Origin: Sindora glabra
Lineage: Eukaryota > Streptophyta > Magnoliopsida > Fabales > Fabaceae
DNA length: 64,000 nt
Assembly: GCA_020226215.1 (NCBI GenBank)
Contig: CM035236.1
Coordinates: forward strand, 3,973,001 to 4,037,000
Direction of reading: 5' to 3'
Shown here: positions 48,561 to 60,534 of the stretch, piece after piece
Layout of the letters: every line of letters starts with the position of its first letter
Position numbering within the stretch: position 1 is the first letter of the stretch
Made by a program: the position numbers and the translations under genes
The notes under the pieces: generated by a model
Told to the model about the DNA's origin: nothing
The model's input: only the letters and a program-made list of their open reading frames with translations
The model's database searches: none

Positions 48561-51498
48561 AATCTCAATTTGTTAAAACTGAAGCCTCGCTTGTTGAGCT
48601 TAGCTTTACCTCGCCTATCGCATTCATCAGCACAGCACCTATTTGGGTCTTCTTCGTAGCTTCAACCAATCTGCATATAAGCTTTTGAATTATTGGACCA
48701 GTCAATGGCCGCTTGCAGATGACCATCAGCCCTACGATGACGCAACAAAGCTGAGATGCCCCGAACATTATGACAAACAGCTCAACATTCAGACTGATTG
48801 TGAACAGTGAACTGCCAGGATCAGAAATGCTTGTATATTTATTTGTCTTTATTTTTAATTTGGAAATTACATGTAATAAAAATTATACAAATTTTAAAAT
48901 ATTAAAAATCATAATTATCGATTTTGTATTAAAAAAGAACAAGAAAATACGTTATAATTTATTTCTTTCCAGATATAGTTTAGTCCATTGTTGATATAGC
49001 ATTTGTCTCTTGATACAGAAATTCAAACTCTATTCACTTCATATCATAGTTCAGATATAAACAAATACAATAGAAATCAGGACTCATGAATTGCGTTATT
49101 GATAAAACGTCTAATTTGGAAATTTCCAAGACTAACGCTAGTGTAGTTTTGCTGTTAAAAGGATATTTAGTACTTAATATATTAAATAAGATTTTTGAAT
49201 CCATATTCACTGCACACAAATAAAGATATCATAGAAGAGTGCTTGTGAATAGTGAGTGCAGCCCTAGAAAGTCATGTGAGGCCTTCTCTGATCGATGTGG
49301 TACAAATAAAATTTTGGGAAGTTGTGATGTTGGCTGTGGGAACATTAAAATGGTTTTGGACACATATTGTGAAAGAAATACCTCAGAGAAAGTCTGAATA
49401 AAGGACCACACATCCCAATTGGATATTGAAGGCAATGACTGCTGGATTTGCATGTCTTTCTAGGTTGGCCATGGATACACACTGCTACTACACCAGAGAG
49501 TACCTGCACAGGTGTAGAATACACTGACACGCACCACCGAATATAAACGGTAGAGATGAAGACAATGGTCATCATTTGAACCTCTGTACTTCTTACCCCA
49601 CTAGTTATCTTTCTCACACATCTCATGACTGGCTACTTCAATTAGGTATGTATATGTTGTGTGTAATTTAATTTTATATATACACACCCAGAATTTTTTA
49701 CTCGAAAATGATAAATATAAAAAATTTTAAAATATATATAATTTTTAAATTTTAAAAAATTAATATAAAATTATTATATATAAAATAAAAATATCAAATT
49801 CTTTTGGATGGGAGCCCTACTAGTCTCTAAGCTCGCCTCCGTGTATGCATGACCGATGGAGGAAAGAAGGAACTTTTGTGAGAAACGTTTTCTTACATTT
49901 TTACAAATTACTAAATTCTCATCCCCCATTTTGATCTGCGACTTAGATTTTCCTAAAATTTCCGCAAAATGGTCATGTAAAATTTTCTTCTGTCGGCAGT
50001 TATGTATCATTATAATAGTGATGTGGATTTCCTAAGAGTTAACAAATAATATTACTTACTTTTATTTTAAACCATGAACTATAACTCATATTTATTTATT
50101 CATTTATATTCACTTTGATTTGGATTCATCCATATTAACTTTAATATCAAAATAGGTTAAGTTATTATTGACTTTATTCTATAAGAGATTAATATGGATT
50201 ATTTTATGAATAATCATTTATTCATTAATATATATATATATAAGAAATTAATTCATGCATTATGTAAATTAATATTATAAATAAAGAAAATATTACATTA
50301 AAATATTTTATTAATTTATTCACAAAAATATATTAATAATTTAATATAAATTTAAATATCTTAAAATTATATATCTTGAATAAATTGCCATAATATTCTA
50401 ATATATATATAAGGAAAATTAAGCTTAACTACTTGTACTAATCTTATTTTTATATTATATAAACATTAAATTTAAAAATAAATTTAATGGTATGATTAGT
50501 TTCTCAAAAATATCATAAAAATAATTTTAGATATTATTATTCTTAATTAATGAGATTTTCTAGCATGTTTGATATATATAATTATTATAATGAGAATTTA
50601 TATCAATATCTCAAAATTAAAAAAAAAAAGAGATTTGAAATTTTTATAAATACATAAAAAAAAATGGATACATAATTTTCATTGAAAAATTGTACTGTAA
50701 CATTCAAGCATGATTTAATAGGTCCATTCTTAAGTAATCAATTTAATAGGAAAAATAGATAAGTTTTCACTATTTTGAATTTTTTTATTTTATTGTACTA
50801 TCAATTTAAATTAAATAAGTTTTATTTAATGTATGCTGATGTTAAAATATTTGATCAACTATACTAATTATATGAATTTTAATTTTAAGAAATATAATAT
50901 TAAAAATAGTTATTTATGTCATAAAAGACAAAAAAAGAATTTTAAAAGAGTAAATAAAATTTAGTTTAAAATTTCTAATAGGATAGTAGTGGTAAATACA
51001 ACATGATGAAATAATATCAATAGAAATTATAAAAAAATAAAATAATAATAATTTAATAGATAAATAAATAGATCAAGTTAATCATATATTCAAAAATTAT
51101 AAATTATAAATTATCTATATAAAAATTTATATTAGATCATAAATAGATAAATAAATCAATAATAATTCACCTATCTTTTACTCTGTTCATACTTGTCATA
51201 ACTCATTTGTGTACGACTCTTGTGTGTTACTATCTTTATCTTTGACGCATTAGAAGGTTTTTTATATACATAGTCAGTAAATAAAGAATTTTATTTTAAT
51301 ATGAAAAAAGAAAAATACGTAATTAAAACGAAGAGATATCGATCTTCAAAAGGTGGAATCTCATCTCATTCACATTGAAAATTGAAACTGAAATGGTAGG
51401 TTTAACCATGTATTCATTTGACTTCAGGAGTGTGTGTCAAGCACAGCAATATTAGCACAAATCATATATATCTTTGATTCTGAAATTTGTGAAGCTTT
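48561..51498. other. Intergenic DNA, no gene recognised
   Basis: Minus-strand open frames at 48565-48768, 49229-49453, 49345-49626 and 49774-50010 lie in moderately GC-rich sequence, but none shows a domain or a coherent exon chain. 50040-51300 is AT-rich and featureless. They could be remnants of a decayed gene I do not recognise. Confidence 0.4.
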
Positions 51499-51965
51499 TG
51501 TTAAATATTAAAATATTATAAGAGCAATTCCAATTGAATCATATAAAAAAATAATATTAAAAACATAGATAAAAATAAATTAATAATTATATGATGAATT
51601 CATTTCTAATTAATGATGAATATGGATCTTCTATAGGTCACGAAGTATTTATCATTAATCTCAATCATGAATTTCAATAAAGGTTTACTACTCCTATCAA
51701 TTTTAGATAAATATTTGATTTAGGGAGATATTCTATCATCAATGGAAAGTAATTAATATTAATCTTAAAATTTAGAAGTAATAGTTTTTATTTATATTGT
51801 AACAGTTAGTGAGTTAACCTATCACTGAAAATTACTCAAAAATCATGCTAATAGGTTAGATTGTCATTAGATCTAAACAACACAATCACTTTAATATTAG
51901 GTCAAATTTTTTATATGTTATTTTGTTATTGAATTAATAAGCTCACAATGAAAAAAAATATAACA
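51499..51965 (-). repeat. 3' LTR of the Copia element
   Basis: This 467-bp LTR begins TGTTAAATATTAAAATATTA on the plus strand and ends ATATAACA. It is homologous along its length to 61676-62117. Shared words include TTTTAGATAAATATTTGATTTAGG and AGTCAAATTTTTTATAT-like stretches, with scattered substitutions that indicate age. Confidence 0.75.
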
Positions 51966-51976
51966 ATGTCCCACTT
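51966..51976 (-). other. Polypurine tract
   Basis: The minus strand reads AAGTGGGACAT directly before the 3' LTR. This is the usual Copia plus-strand primer position and close to the common AAGTGGGAG form. Confidence 0.6.
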
Positions 51977-52439
51977 AAATTATGTAATTCAATAATAATG
52001 ATGACTTTAATAAGATATAAAAGTAGATTACGATATTTCTACATTTATTGATATAAAATTGAGATCATAAATATCAAGTAACATAAAATATAGTATCAAT
52101 GAAATACATATTATACACTTATACCTTGCTGACTATATATAATATTCGATAGGGATATACATTACAAGATTGTATTTAGTAAGATTTATATAACAAATTG
52201 TAATAATATATGTAAATCTTTATATACTAGGTCAAAACATCTACCCTAGATGCTAATGTGAATTGTAATTCTCAATATAACATTGAAACAAGGTTTAAAC
52301 ATTTCTATAAATATGCTATAGCAAAAAATTTGCACAATATATAGTAAAATATAAATATTTCATTATAAATAATTTATTTATATGCATCTCAGGAAAAATA
52401 ATTTATATCATAATACTTCCATCAACTCAAAATATTAAA

Positions 52440-53886
52440 AGACTTAAACTAATCACATATTGATTATATAATTATGATATATTCTTAACACTAAACTTTT
52501 AGTCAGTGGATCTACGAGTATATGATCTGTGAAAATATGTTCAATATATATGATGTGCTCCTATACCTTCTCTCATATAAACTAATACTTTATATTAAAA
52601 TACTTTATACGGATAGAATTCTATTATTACAAGAGAAGTTTACAGCAATAATATTTTCACAATAGATAGTTAAAGGTCTAAAGATGCTTTCAATAATTTC
52701 AAAACTAACTATAAAATTCCTTAACCATATGCTAGCACAAGTGGCTTCATAACATGCAATATATTCTTCTTCCATAATGGAAATTGCTGTTAAGGACTAC
52801 TTAACATTTTTCCATGACATAACTTCTCCTTCCATCATAAAGATATATCTAAATGTCAATTTGTGATCATTTGGAAAACCAGTAAAATTTAAATCCGAGT
52901 GATTTGTAACATAAGGTTCCTTAATCTCCTGTAAATCAATATATAATCTTTTGTACTTTATAAGTATCTCATGACATTTTTTACAGTAGCCCAATCCTTT
53001 TTATTAAGATTATTTAAGTATCTCCCTAGTACGCTAATAGTATAAGTTATGTTAGAAAGTGCATATACTTAAGTATATATTAGACTACTAACAACTAATA
53101 TATATGAGACATTTTTCATTATTTCTATTTCAACATTATTCTAAGGATATCAGGATTTACAAAAAAAATTCCCTTTGTGGAAACTAAAAAGCATGTTAAT
53201 ATATTGAACCTTTTCAATACTTTTTCAATGTTATCTACTAAGATGAACTCAGCAAATCCCGAAATCTATCGTGACAGATCTCTATCCCTATAACATAAAA
53301 GGTATTTCTAAGATCCTTTATATCAAAAGGCTTAGATAATATTTTTTTCTTAATCAACAAATTTATGTCATTACTTGTAAAGAGAATATTATCCCTATAT
53401 AGTACCATAATAACAAGATCACTCATACTTATTGACATATAAATACACTAACCTACTGCATTCTCCTTCAATCCAAGAGAAGTCATTATCTCATCAAACT
53501 TGAGGTATCATTATCTAAAAAATTATTTTTAAGCTTTTCCTTTCTTTTGAAAACTATTTAGTTGGTTTATATAAGTGATTTTTGATAGATCACCATTCAA
53601 TAAGGTTATATTTATATCCGTCTGATATAGGTTTAAATTAAAATAAGTCACTGAGGCTATGACAACTTGAAATGAGTCATTGGTTAAAATTGGCAAAAAG
53701 GTTTCTTTGTAGTGTATGCCTTCCTTCTAGGTGTTGGGTGTAGCCTTTAGCTACCAATCTAGCTCTGTGCCTCTTAATTTCACCTCAAGCATCCTTCTTG
53801 ATCTTGAAAACCCATTTGAGTCTAACCAAATTACAACCTGCAGGAAGTTCTATTAGATCGTATATTTGATTCTTGTACATTGAAGT
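52440..53886 (-). pseudogene. Copia reverse transcriptase / RNase H remnant (3' part of pol)
   Basis: Minus-strand translations give successive Copia landmarks. KKDA then HRARLVAKGYTQH lies near 53731-53800. FDEIMTSLGLKENA and MVLYRDNILFTSND (the usual YVDD catalytic box, here YRDN) lie near 53370-53510. KPFDIKDLRNTFYVIGIEI is near 53270-53330. RNase H shows SWKNVK, MEEEYIACYEATCASIWLRN and IYCEN between 52650 and 52815. Stops and frameshifts are frequent, and the altered YVDD box alone would inactivate it. The upstream end is cut by the solo LTR at 53887. Confidence 0.8.
53882..53886. repeat. Left target-site duplication of the solo LTR (GAAGT)
   Basis: An exact 5-bp direct repeat with 55549-55553, as made by LTR-retrotransposon integrase. 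Confidence 0.85.
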
Positions 53887-54519
53887 TGTAGGGAATTCAG
53901 ATTATCACATGCAGCAGAATTTTAAATTTTTTATCCGAATTCTACCTAGGATCCATGCAAAAAGCATAAGTCAATGATTAGGGTTTTATCTATTGGGCAC
54001 TCGTGTTTCTACTGATCAAAACTTGAGAGCGGATGAATCAAACGCCGGCTGGACGGTACAGCGTCTCTACGGTATCCACACGGAGTGAACAACGACCTCT
54101 CACCCTCCACGCGTCTGCTAGGATGCATTTTTCTCTCTGAGAATTAGGATTGGATGTTTTCTGAGTGATTTAGGGTTTATATGGAAGCTTAAAACGTGAT
54201 TATTAAGTGCTTCCCTCAAGTCCCCTTTTATAGAACTTAGGCAAGCCATAATCCTAGTCCTACTAGGATAATGCTTCCAAAATCCTAATCACACTTAACA
54301 ACTCATCTTATCCTTATCCTAGAGATAATGGGAAGAGATAGGACTTATCTATTAATTATATAATATTAGATAATAATATTATTTCATAATATAAATATCT
54401 TAATTATTAGATAATTGCATATAATTATCAAATATCAGAATAATATTATCTCATAATATATTTATCTAATATCTGATAAGATAATTATTTGATATTTCTT
54501 TAATATCAAATAATATCAC

Positions 54520-54559
<40 letters not shown>

Positions 54560-55548
54560 GTGAATTATTATTCTTAATAATATATATATGCACAAAAATA
54601 AGTCCAATTAATTGGATATTAATATAATTAAAGTCCAATTAATTATTGTCTTATTCCTACTCCTTTTGTGTGATCCTGTAGGTTCTTACTACGTTGACAA
54701 TGACTCATTTATTGAGTCATAGACAGTAAGCAATATCTAGCAATACATCACTGCCACTTAAGTAGTAAGAATGTCTGTGATTCGACATCCACCTAACATA
54801 TGATCAACGTTTCGCATCATAACCCTTTTGTAATAATATCCAAATTGAACTGGAGGCATGGAATGTGTCATCCTCGTCAATGTTCAATTTATATTTCTTG
54901 ATACTGAGTAGACTTAAAATAATTAATATCACATATTAATTTAACTGAGCATGGCCATGCATTTCTAAGTCTCACTCAATCAAGGGGCCCAAGGATATTT
55001 CTCTTTTATACAAGAGTAACAAAATCTCATTTACATCACTCACTTCCCTCTGCACGATTTATGACACACCCAATCAATACTCTACTTGTCATCCTGATTA
55101 AAGGTGACATAGGACAATATTAAAGTGAGTAATTCCTCATGTAGGGAACCGTAGTGACTTCAGGTCAAAGGTTTATGTGTATTTGTGATCATATGAGAAT
55201 AACTTATGACACGTTTATCCATGCAATATTCTCATAGTGAGTTAGTCCAGTACATTGTTCACTAGCAATGTACTCATGTATTGACTTGATATCACATATC
55301 CATAATTCGTAATCATCAGTCACTATACATGCTAGTCTCGATGTATTATTACTATCCTTTTCGTAATAATACTTGACTAGGGGCATTTTAGGAATAACAA
55401 AGCTATTTCAAGGATAATTATTATATTAAGTTATAAATTGCGCATAATAATAATAAAAACAAAATATAATAATTAAATTGCTTAAAATATAGTACATTGT
55501 ATATAACTTTAATCATCTATATGATTGGTTCTAGAACATACACCAACA
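53887..55548. mobile_element. Solo LTR (1662 bp) inserted in Copia reverse transcriptase
   Basis: It starts TGTAGGGAATTC, ends CATACACCAACA and is flanked by the identical pentamer GAAGT on both sides. No gag, pol, PBS or polypurine tract is inside, so it is a solo LTR from intra-element recombination. Removing it together with one GAAGT rejoins the Copia frame: the DWMSDMKDEL segment on one side meets MYKNQIYDLIELPAG on the other. It is GC-richer than its host and holds an AT microsatellite at 54523. Family not determined; no related full element is in the window. Confidence 0.85.
54523..54554. repeat. (AT)16 microsatellite
   Basis: Uninterrupted AT run within the solo LTR. Confidence 0.9.
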
Positions 55549-56174
55549 GAAGTTAGCTCATCTTTCATGTCACTCATCCAATCAAAATAGTTTGAATTGA
55601 ATATAGCTTAAGAAAAGATTGTAGGGTTAATATCATTATTAATGTCATATTCACACTTTAGTAAATATACAAAATAATTATTAGGAATTATCAATTTGTG
55701 AACTCTATGAGATCTTTTTAATGAAATTTCTTCATTTATTTAATTCGATTTGACATTCTTTGCCATTGGGTGTACTGAATTAGTTGGTCGAATAATGAAG
55801 ATGACTCTCTCAATATTGGTGCAAGTGAAACAATTGTTCCATCTTTAATGAAATCCATAATGCATGGTATTTAAGTCTTACTATCCAACTTATCCTAAAA
55901 AAAATAGCATGATTAATTTTAATTACTCTAGTTATATGAGTTGGATAATAAAATCTACTTTCCTTCAAGTCACTACAATATACAATGAAGTATTCACTAA
56001 TAGTCTTTGAATTGAGTTTCCTTATGGATAGAATGTACGATTTTACTTTAACTTGGCAATCCCAAACTTAAAATTACCTTAAAATTAGGCTTCTTATTAT
56101 ATAATAATTCATAAAGTGTCTTAAATATTAACTTATTGGGAACTTGATTTAGAATATATGCTATTGTTCTTAAT
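55549..56174 (-). pseudogene. Copia integrase C-terminus to reverse transcriptase start
   Basis: Minus-strand translation gives AYILNQVPNK near the left edge of the hAT insertion, then a GYF-type integrase C-terminal region. It leads to DWMSDMKDEL at the right edge of the solo LTR, where reverse transcriptase starts. The pentamer GAAGT at 55549-55553 is the right target duplication of the solo LTR. The octamer 56167-56174 is the left duplication of the hAT element. Stops interrupt the frame. Confidence 0.7.
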
Positions 56175-57291
56175 TAGAGATGTTAAAATGAGTTAGATTT
56201 AATAGATTAACTTAAGACTAGTATAATTTTGCTTGACTTAGGACTAGGATTAGTAGGAAAAATGATAATAGTAGCCTAATTTAATAAAGAATTGGGACTA
56301 AGAGTCTAAAACTGATTAACTCGACCTAATAAAGGATTATGATTAATAAGTATTAGCTCATCAAATAATTGGATTAGCCCATTTATTTAGTAATAATAAT
56401 AAGTAATAAATAATTATTTTATTACCATATATTTATTTTTTATATAAATATTAAAATAATAATTTTGATGTATTAAAATTATAATTTATTATATATTATA
56501 TTAAAATTATATATATGAGCAATATTAAAGAATTTTAATATTAAAATTGATAAATTTATATATTTAATATTTTCAATATATATTATATAAGTTTTTTAAA
56601 ATAAATAATTTTAATATTAATTTTAAATATATTATATACATATGTATAATATAATACATTATTATTTATTTTTTATCATTATATATAAATTATTATAATT
56701 ATTTTTATTAATATATTATTTATATAATTATTTATTTATATATGTTTGATAATATGTAAATTATTAAATATATTTATTTTTATATATAATACTTTGAACT
56801 TGATCAATATATATTTAATGATATGCATTTATTTTATTAAATAAAATAAATATATAAATATATTTCTTAATTAACATAAAATTTAAATTATTTTATTAAA
56901 TATATATTATTAAATATAAATTCATACATTTACTAGATTTTAATAATATATATTTATTTTTATATATAATATATATAACTCATTGATATATATAATAAAA
57001 TTTTAAGTTATAACAATATATAATTATATTTAATAAATAATAATAATAGATTTAAATTAATTAATGAAGTAAAATTAATAATAAGCAAACAACTAATATG
57101 ATGATAATAATAATAATAAAATGTAACGTGTTATAAAAATTTGCTTGAACACATTTGGTAAATGTTGAGTTAGGACTAATATTGATACTATAGCAATCCA
57201 ATTTGCACTCAACTTGAGACTAAACTAATGTATAATTTTTGTAAGTTGAATTAACCTGGTAGAATTAGATTAACCTATTTTGATAAGTCTA
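56175..57291. mobile_element. hAT-type non-autonomous element inserted in Copia integrase
   Basis: The 1117-bp element is flanked by the exact octamer TTCTTAAT (56167-56174 and 57292-57299). Its left end is TAGAGATGTTAAAATGAG and the right end read inward is TAGACTTATCAAAATAGG, imperfect inverted repeats of hAT type. Subterminal sequence carries repeated GGTTAA/TTAACC-like words. The middle ~650 bp are almost pure A/T with TATATTTATT motifs. No transposase frame. Confidence 0.8.
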
Positions 57292-57299
57292 TTCTTAAT

Positions 57300-57960
57300 G
57301 CATCATTTTATAAGAATTCTGGCTATAAAGTATGGGTTAGCATGCATCTCATCATGTTTATAAGAGTTTGATTTCTCTATTCTATAATTTGATTTTGCTC
57401 CGGCATTCCATGCATGTTGTAGCTTGCTTGAATTCCATATTTTATAAGTATCTCACAAAAGGACTTGGGTTTTTTTCTTCAAAAAAATACAATCCATACA
57501 AGTCTCAAAATCCAAGAAGCTTAAATCACGAAGTACTTCCTTCTTTATAACTCTTTGAATTCTTTTTTAAAAAAATATGTCCTAATCATTTATGTCACAA
57601 CATTAAGAATTTTTCATCGATTCAATATCTTTTTTTGCTAATAACTGAGTTTATTGAATTTATAAAATTATGGTCTAAATTAATTCAATATAAACCATTA
57701 CATATAAAACTAGTACCCATAATAAAAAATTTATAAAATAATTTAACTCTTTCATTTATAAAATAATAAAAATATCCAACAGAATCCAAAGCAACAACTA
57801 AGATTAAATGTCTTCTCATAAAAGGTATATAAACTACATTATTCAATAATAACTTATGTCTAACTTTCAACCTTAACTTCATTGATCTTATATGCTCCAC
57901 TTCAACTATATACATCCATTTTTTAGTCTCATAATCAACTCTCCTTCATTTGATTTACTC
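57300..57960 (-). pseudogene. Copia protease / integrase N-terminal remnant
   Basis: The minus frame at 57685-57915 reads like the region between aspartic protease and integrase: VVYIPFMRRHLI and a GTSFICNGLY end, corresponding to the usual LYVPxxRRNLIS and GxLCDGLY motifs. Downstream sequence is degenerate integrase with many stops up to the hAT insertion. The usual HHCC zinc residues are not intact. Confidence 0.65.
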
Positions 57961-58850
57961 ATAGATAGTCACATTAGTATCTAACCATTTAAAGTTTAAT
58001 GGTACATCAACTATAGTCAATTTAAAATATAATAGAGTTAGATGGGTACCTTTCTTTTTCTTCTCAATCCATTTCTTGTACTTGAAGCAATTTACTTTCT
58101 TATGTCCACATTTCTTATAAAATTGCTAATTATCCTAAAATTGGGCTTTATTAGGTTTATAATGTTGTTGTCCATTAGATTTACCTTTCTCACTTTTCGT
58201 CCTTCCCTGATTGTAATAACCCTTACTATCTTTCTAATTAGATTTTCTACTATGATTTGAATTTATACCATGTGAAGTATAATTAATTACCTAAGCCTTA
58301 CCCTACTCCATGTCTTCCTTAACCTATGTAACAATTAAAATAAGGTTGTTGATGGTCTATTCTATCTTCTGAGTGTCACAAGACATCTTTAGAATGTCAA
58401 ATTAAGACAAGAAAGACCTTAGTTTGTGCTAAGTTAAATAACTTTCTCCTAAATTAACTTATATAATTTTCAACTTGTTATAATAATTGACTAATATCAA
58501 AATATGCTTTTTCATCCAACTGACACAATCATACATAGATTTTTCAACCAATAAAATATATCGTCCCTTCTTAACCTTATCAAATTTCTTATATTTTTTA
58601 GTTACAAAATATAAGAACACTTTCACATTGGTTATTTTCGAAATACTCTTTTTATAATTATATTCATTGTATACTTTATTATTATCAAACACACTCTATT
58701 AGAGTAGGTCTAGTTTTCATAATAATTTCTTTGATTTGTTGTAAATTCACCATTAATTTAAGGCTCTATTTCCTTAATCGTTATATCAAGGTTAGAAACT
58801 GTGAGATATAACTTTGATGACTTAGTTTAATGCTTATGATTTGTCCCATT
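57961..58850 (-). pseudogene. Copia gag remnant with zinc knuckle
   Basis: The frame at 58459-58692 (minus) contains FLYFVTKKYKKFDKVKKG and HILILVNYYNKLKII, the helical central part of Copia gag. About 400 bp further on the minus strand (58055-58130) a CCHC-type knuckle remnant reads KKCGHKKVNCFKYKKWIEKK, with the first Cys of the motif lost. Gag would coat the element RNA. Stops make it non-functional. Confidence 0.7.
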
Positions 58851-60519
58851 AAATATTTTAATCATATTTAATTTTATAGGTAAAGGAACTAAGGAACCAA
58901 ATTTAAAATATTAATGCATATTTAACTTTAATCATATTAGAAAATTTTCTCAATAAACTATATAATTTGAACTCAATATTACACTACAAGGGCTAATATT
59001 AATGGGATATTAAAGACTTTATAATATAATACTAGGACTAAATATCATATTTCTAAAATTTTAACACCACTAGAGTAATGTAAAGTAATAAAAATTTTAA
59101 AAACACAATACTTATTCTTACAATTATGTTATCACCAACAAATCATATTAATAATATTATAATAATAATAAGGTATTAAAATATTATTAATATGATACTC
59201 TTTTTAATTTAACTATTATTTTATCAAAAGAATAAAATTTTATATAATTGAGCCTATGATATATGGGCTTACAATTATACAAAATTTTATGGTATAACAT
59301 AAGTTCAAATAATTTTCTAAAATTATTTTTTTGGATATACATACACATAGAAAAATAATTAATGAATCAAATAGTGTTCAAAATTTCATAAAAAATACAC
59401 GTGGAAGCTCAAAATATAAAAATATTATAGTAAAATTTTTAACACATAAAAATTAATTGGTCATTGAAATTAAATAAAAATGTTAAAATATTATTAATTT
59501 AAAAAAAATTAAAAAAGACCTAAAATTTCCAATTTGGAAAATGGAGCTTGAAGCACTTTTTACAGCTACTGGACAATGCCAACATGGTGGTGCATGGCTT
59601 GAATGTGTCAACACCACATGTGAGCATCGCCAATGCACGGTCTTGTGGACTATTTTCAACCTTAGTCAAGTTTGCAACTTAGGTCAGGCGACTTAGTTGT
59701 TGACCTATACAACATGCTTCTGTAATTTGCCATTTTAATGTGTTTTTCACACATAGTGATGCTTTGATGCCTTTAAATGCTTTTAATGCAAGAATTTTTA
59801 GAAAAACTTAAGTTCAATCTTGGTTTTAATTGAGCGCAAATTTTTCAAAAAATGATTATGAAATTTCTTTGCTTTTAACATTTGAAAACATGCACTTTCA
59901 ATGTTTTTAAATGCAAAAAATACATTTTCCTTAATAATGGAAATCATTAAAATAGAAATCACACTTAGAAGGAATTATTGAAAAATTAAACTTCTAATTT
60001 TGAAATTACTAAATATTTTCCAAAAGTGAAAAAACATATTGAACAAAAATTATATATTGATGAATTTAAAATTTTCTAGACCAAAAATTTAATCGAACAT
60101 ATATAAGTAGGCATATATGATTTTCAAATGCCTTTTTTTTTTTACTCTAGAAAACCAATGTATGAAAAAAACACATATAGGAAAGACAAATGTTTTCTAG
60201 AAAAAAATAGATAAATATACATAAATTGTGATACATCATACCTAAATGGAACACATGAAATTCATCTAAAAACATATACATAAGCCATATATGGATGAAT
60301 CATATATGAAATTTTCCTTATATACAATGTGTATAATATTTATAAGGAACAAAAATAATAAATATATAAGCACAAAATAAATATTATGAGTGCTATAAAA
60401 TAATTTTGAGACTTATAGCAAATTCTATCTAGAAAATTTATTACAAAATATAATAGTATCAAAAACAAAATTATATTTCTAAATCCATATAAAAATATAT
60501 TCAATTTACATAATTTATT
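58851..60519 (-). other. Long leader (5' UTR) of the Copia element
   Basis: About 1.7 kb separate the PBS from the gag remnant. Part of it (around 59540-59740) is GC-richer and related to 38960-39200 of the deleted element. The end next to the PBS (60292-60519) is duplicated at 60767-60992 and, truncated, at 61374-61438. No reading frame of note. Confidence 0.55.
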
Positions 60520-60532
60520 GGCTCTAATACCA
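60520..60532 (-). other. Primer binding site (initiator Met tRNA type)
   Basis: The minus strand reads TGGTATTAGAGCC, one base different from the common plant PBS TGGTATCAGAGCC. It sits two bases from the LTR end. Related copies follow at 60993-61005 (degenerate) and 61439-61451. Confidence 0.75.
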
Positions 60533-60534
60533 AT

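Noticed and set aside
49229..50010. Minus-strand frames that might form a multi-exon gene
   Set aside because: Frames overlap in different phases, no domain is recognised and no consistent splice sites join them.
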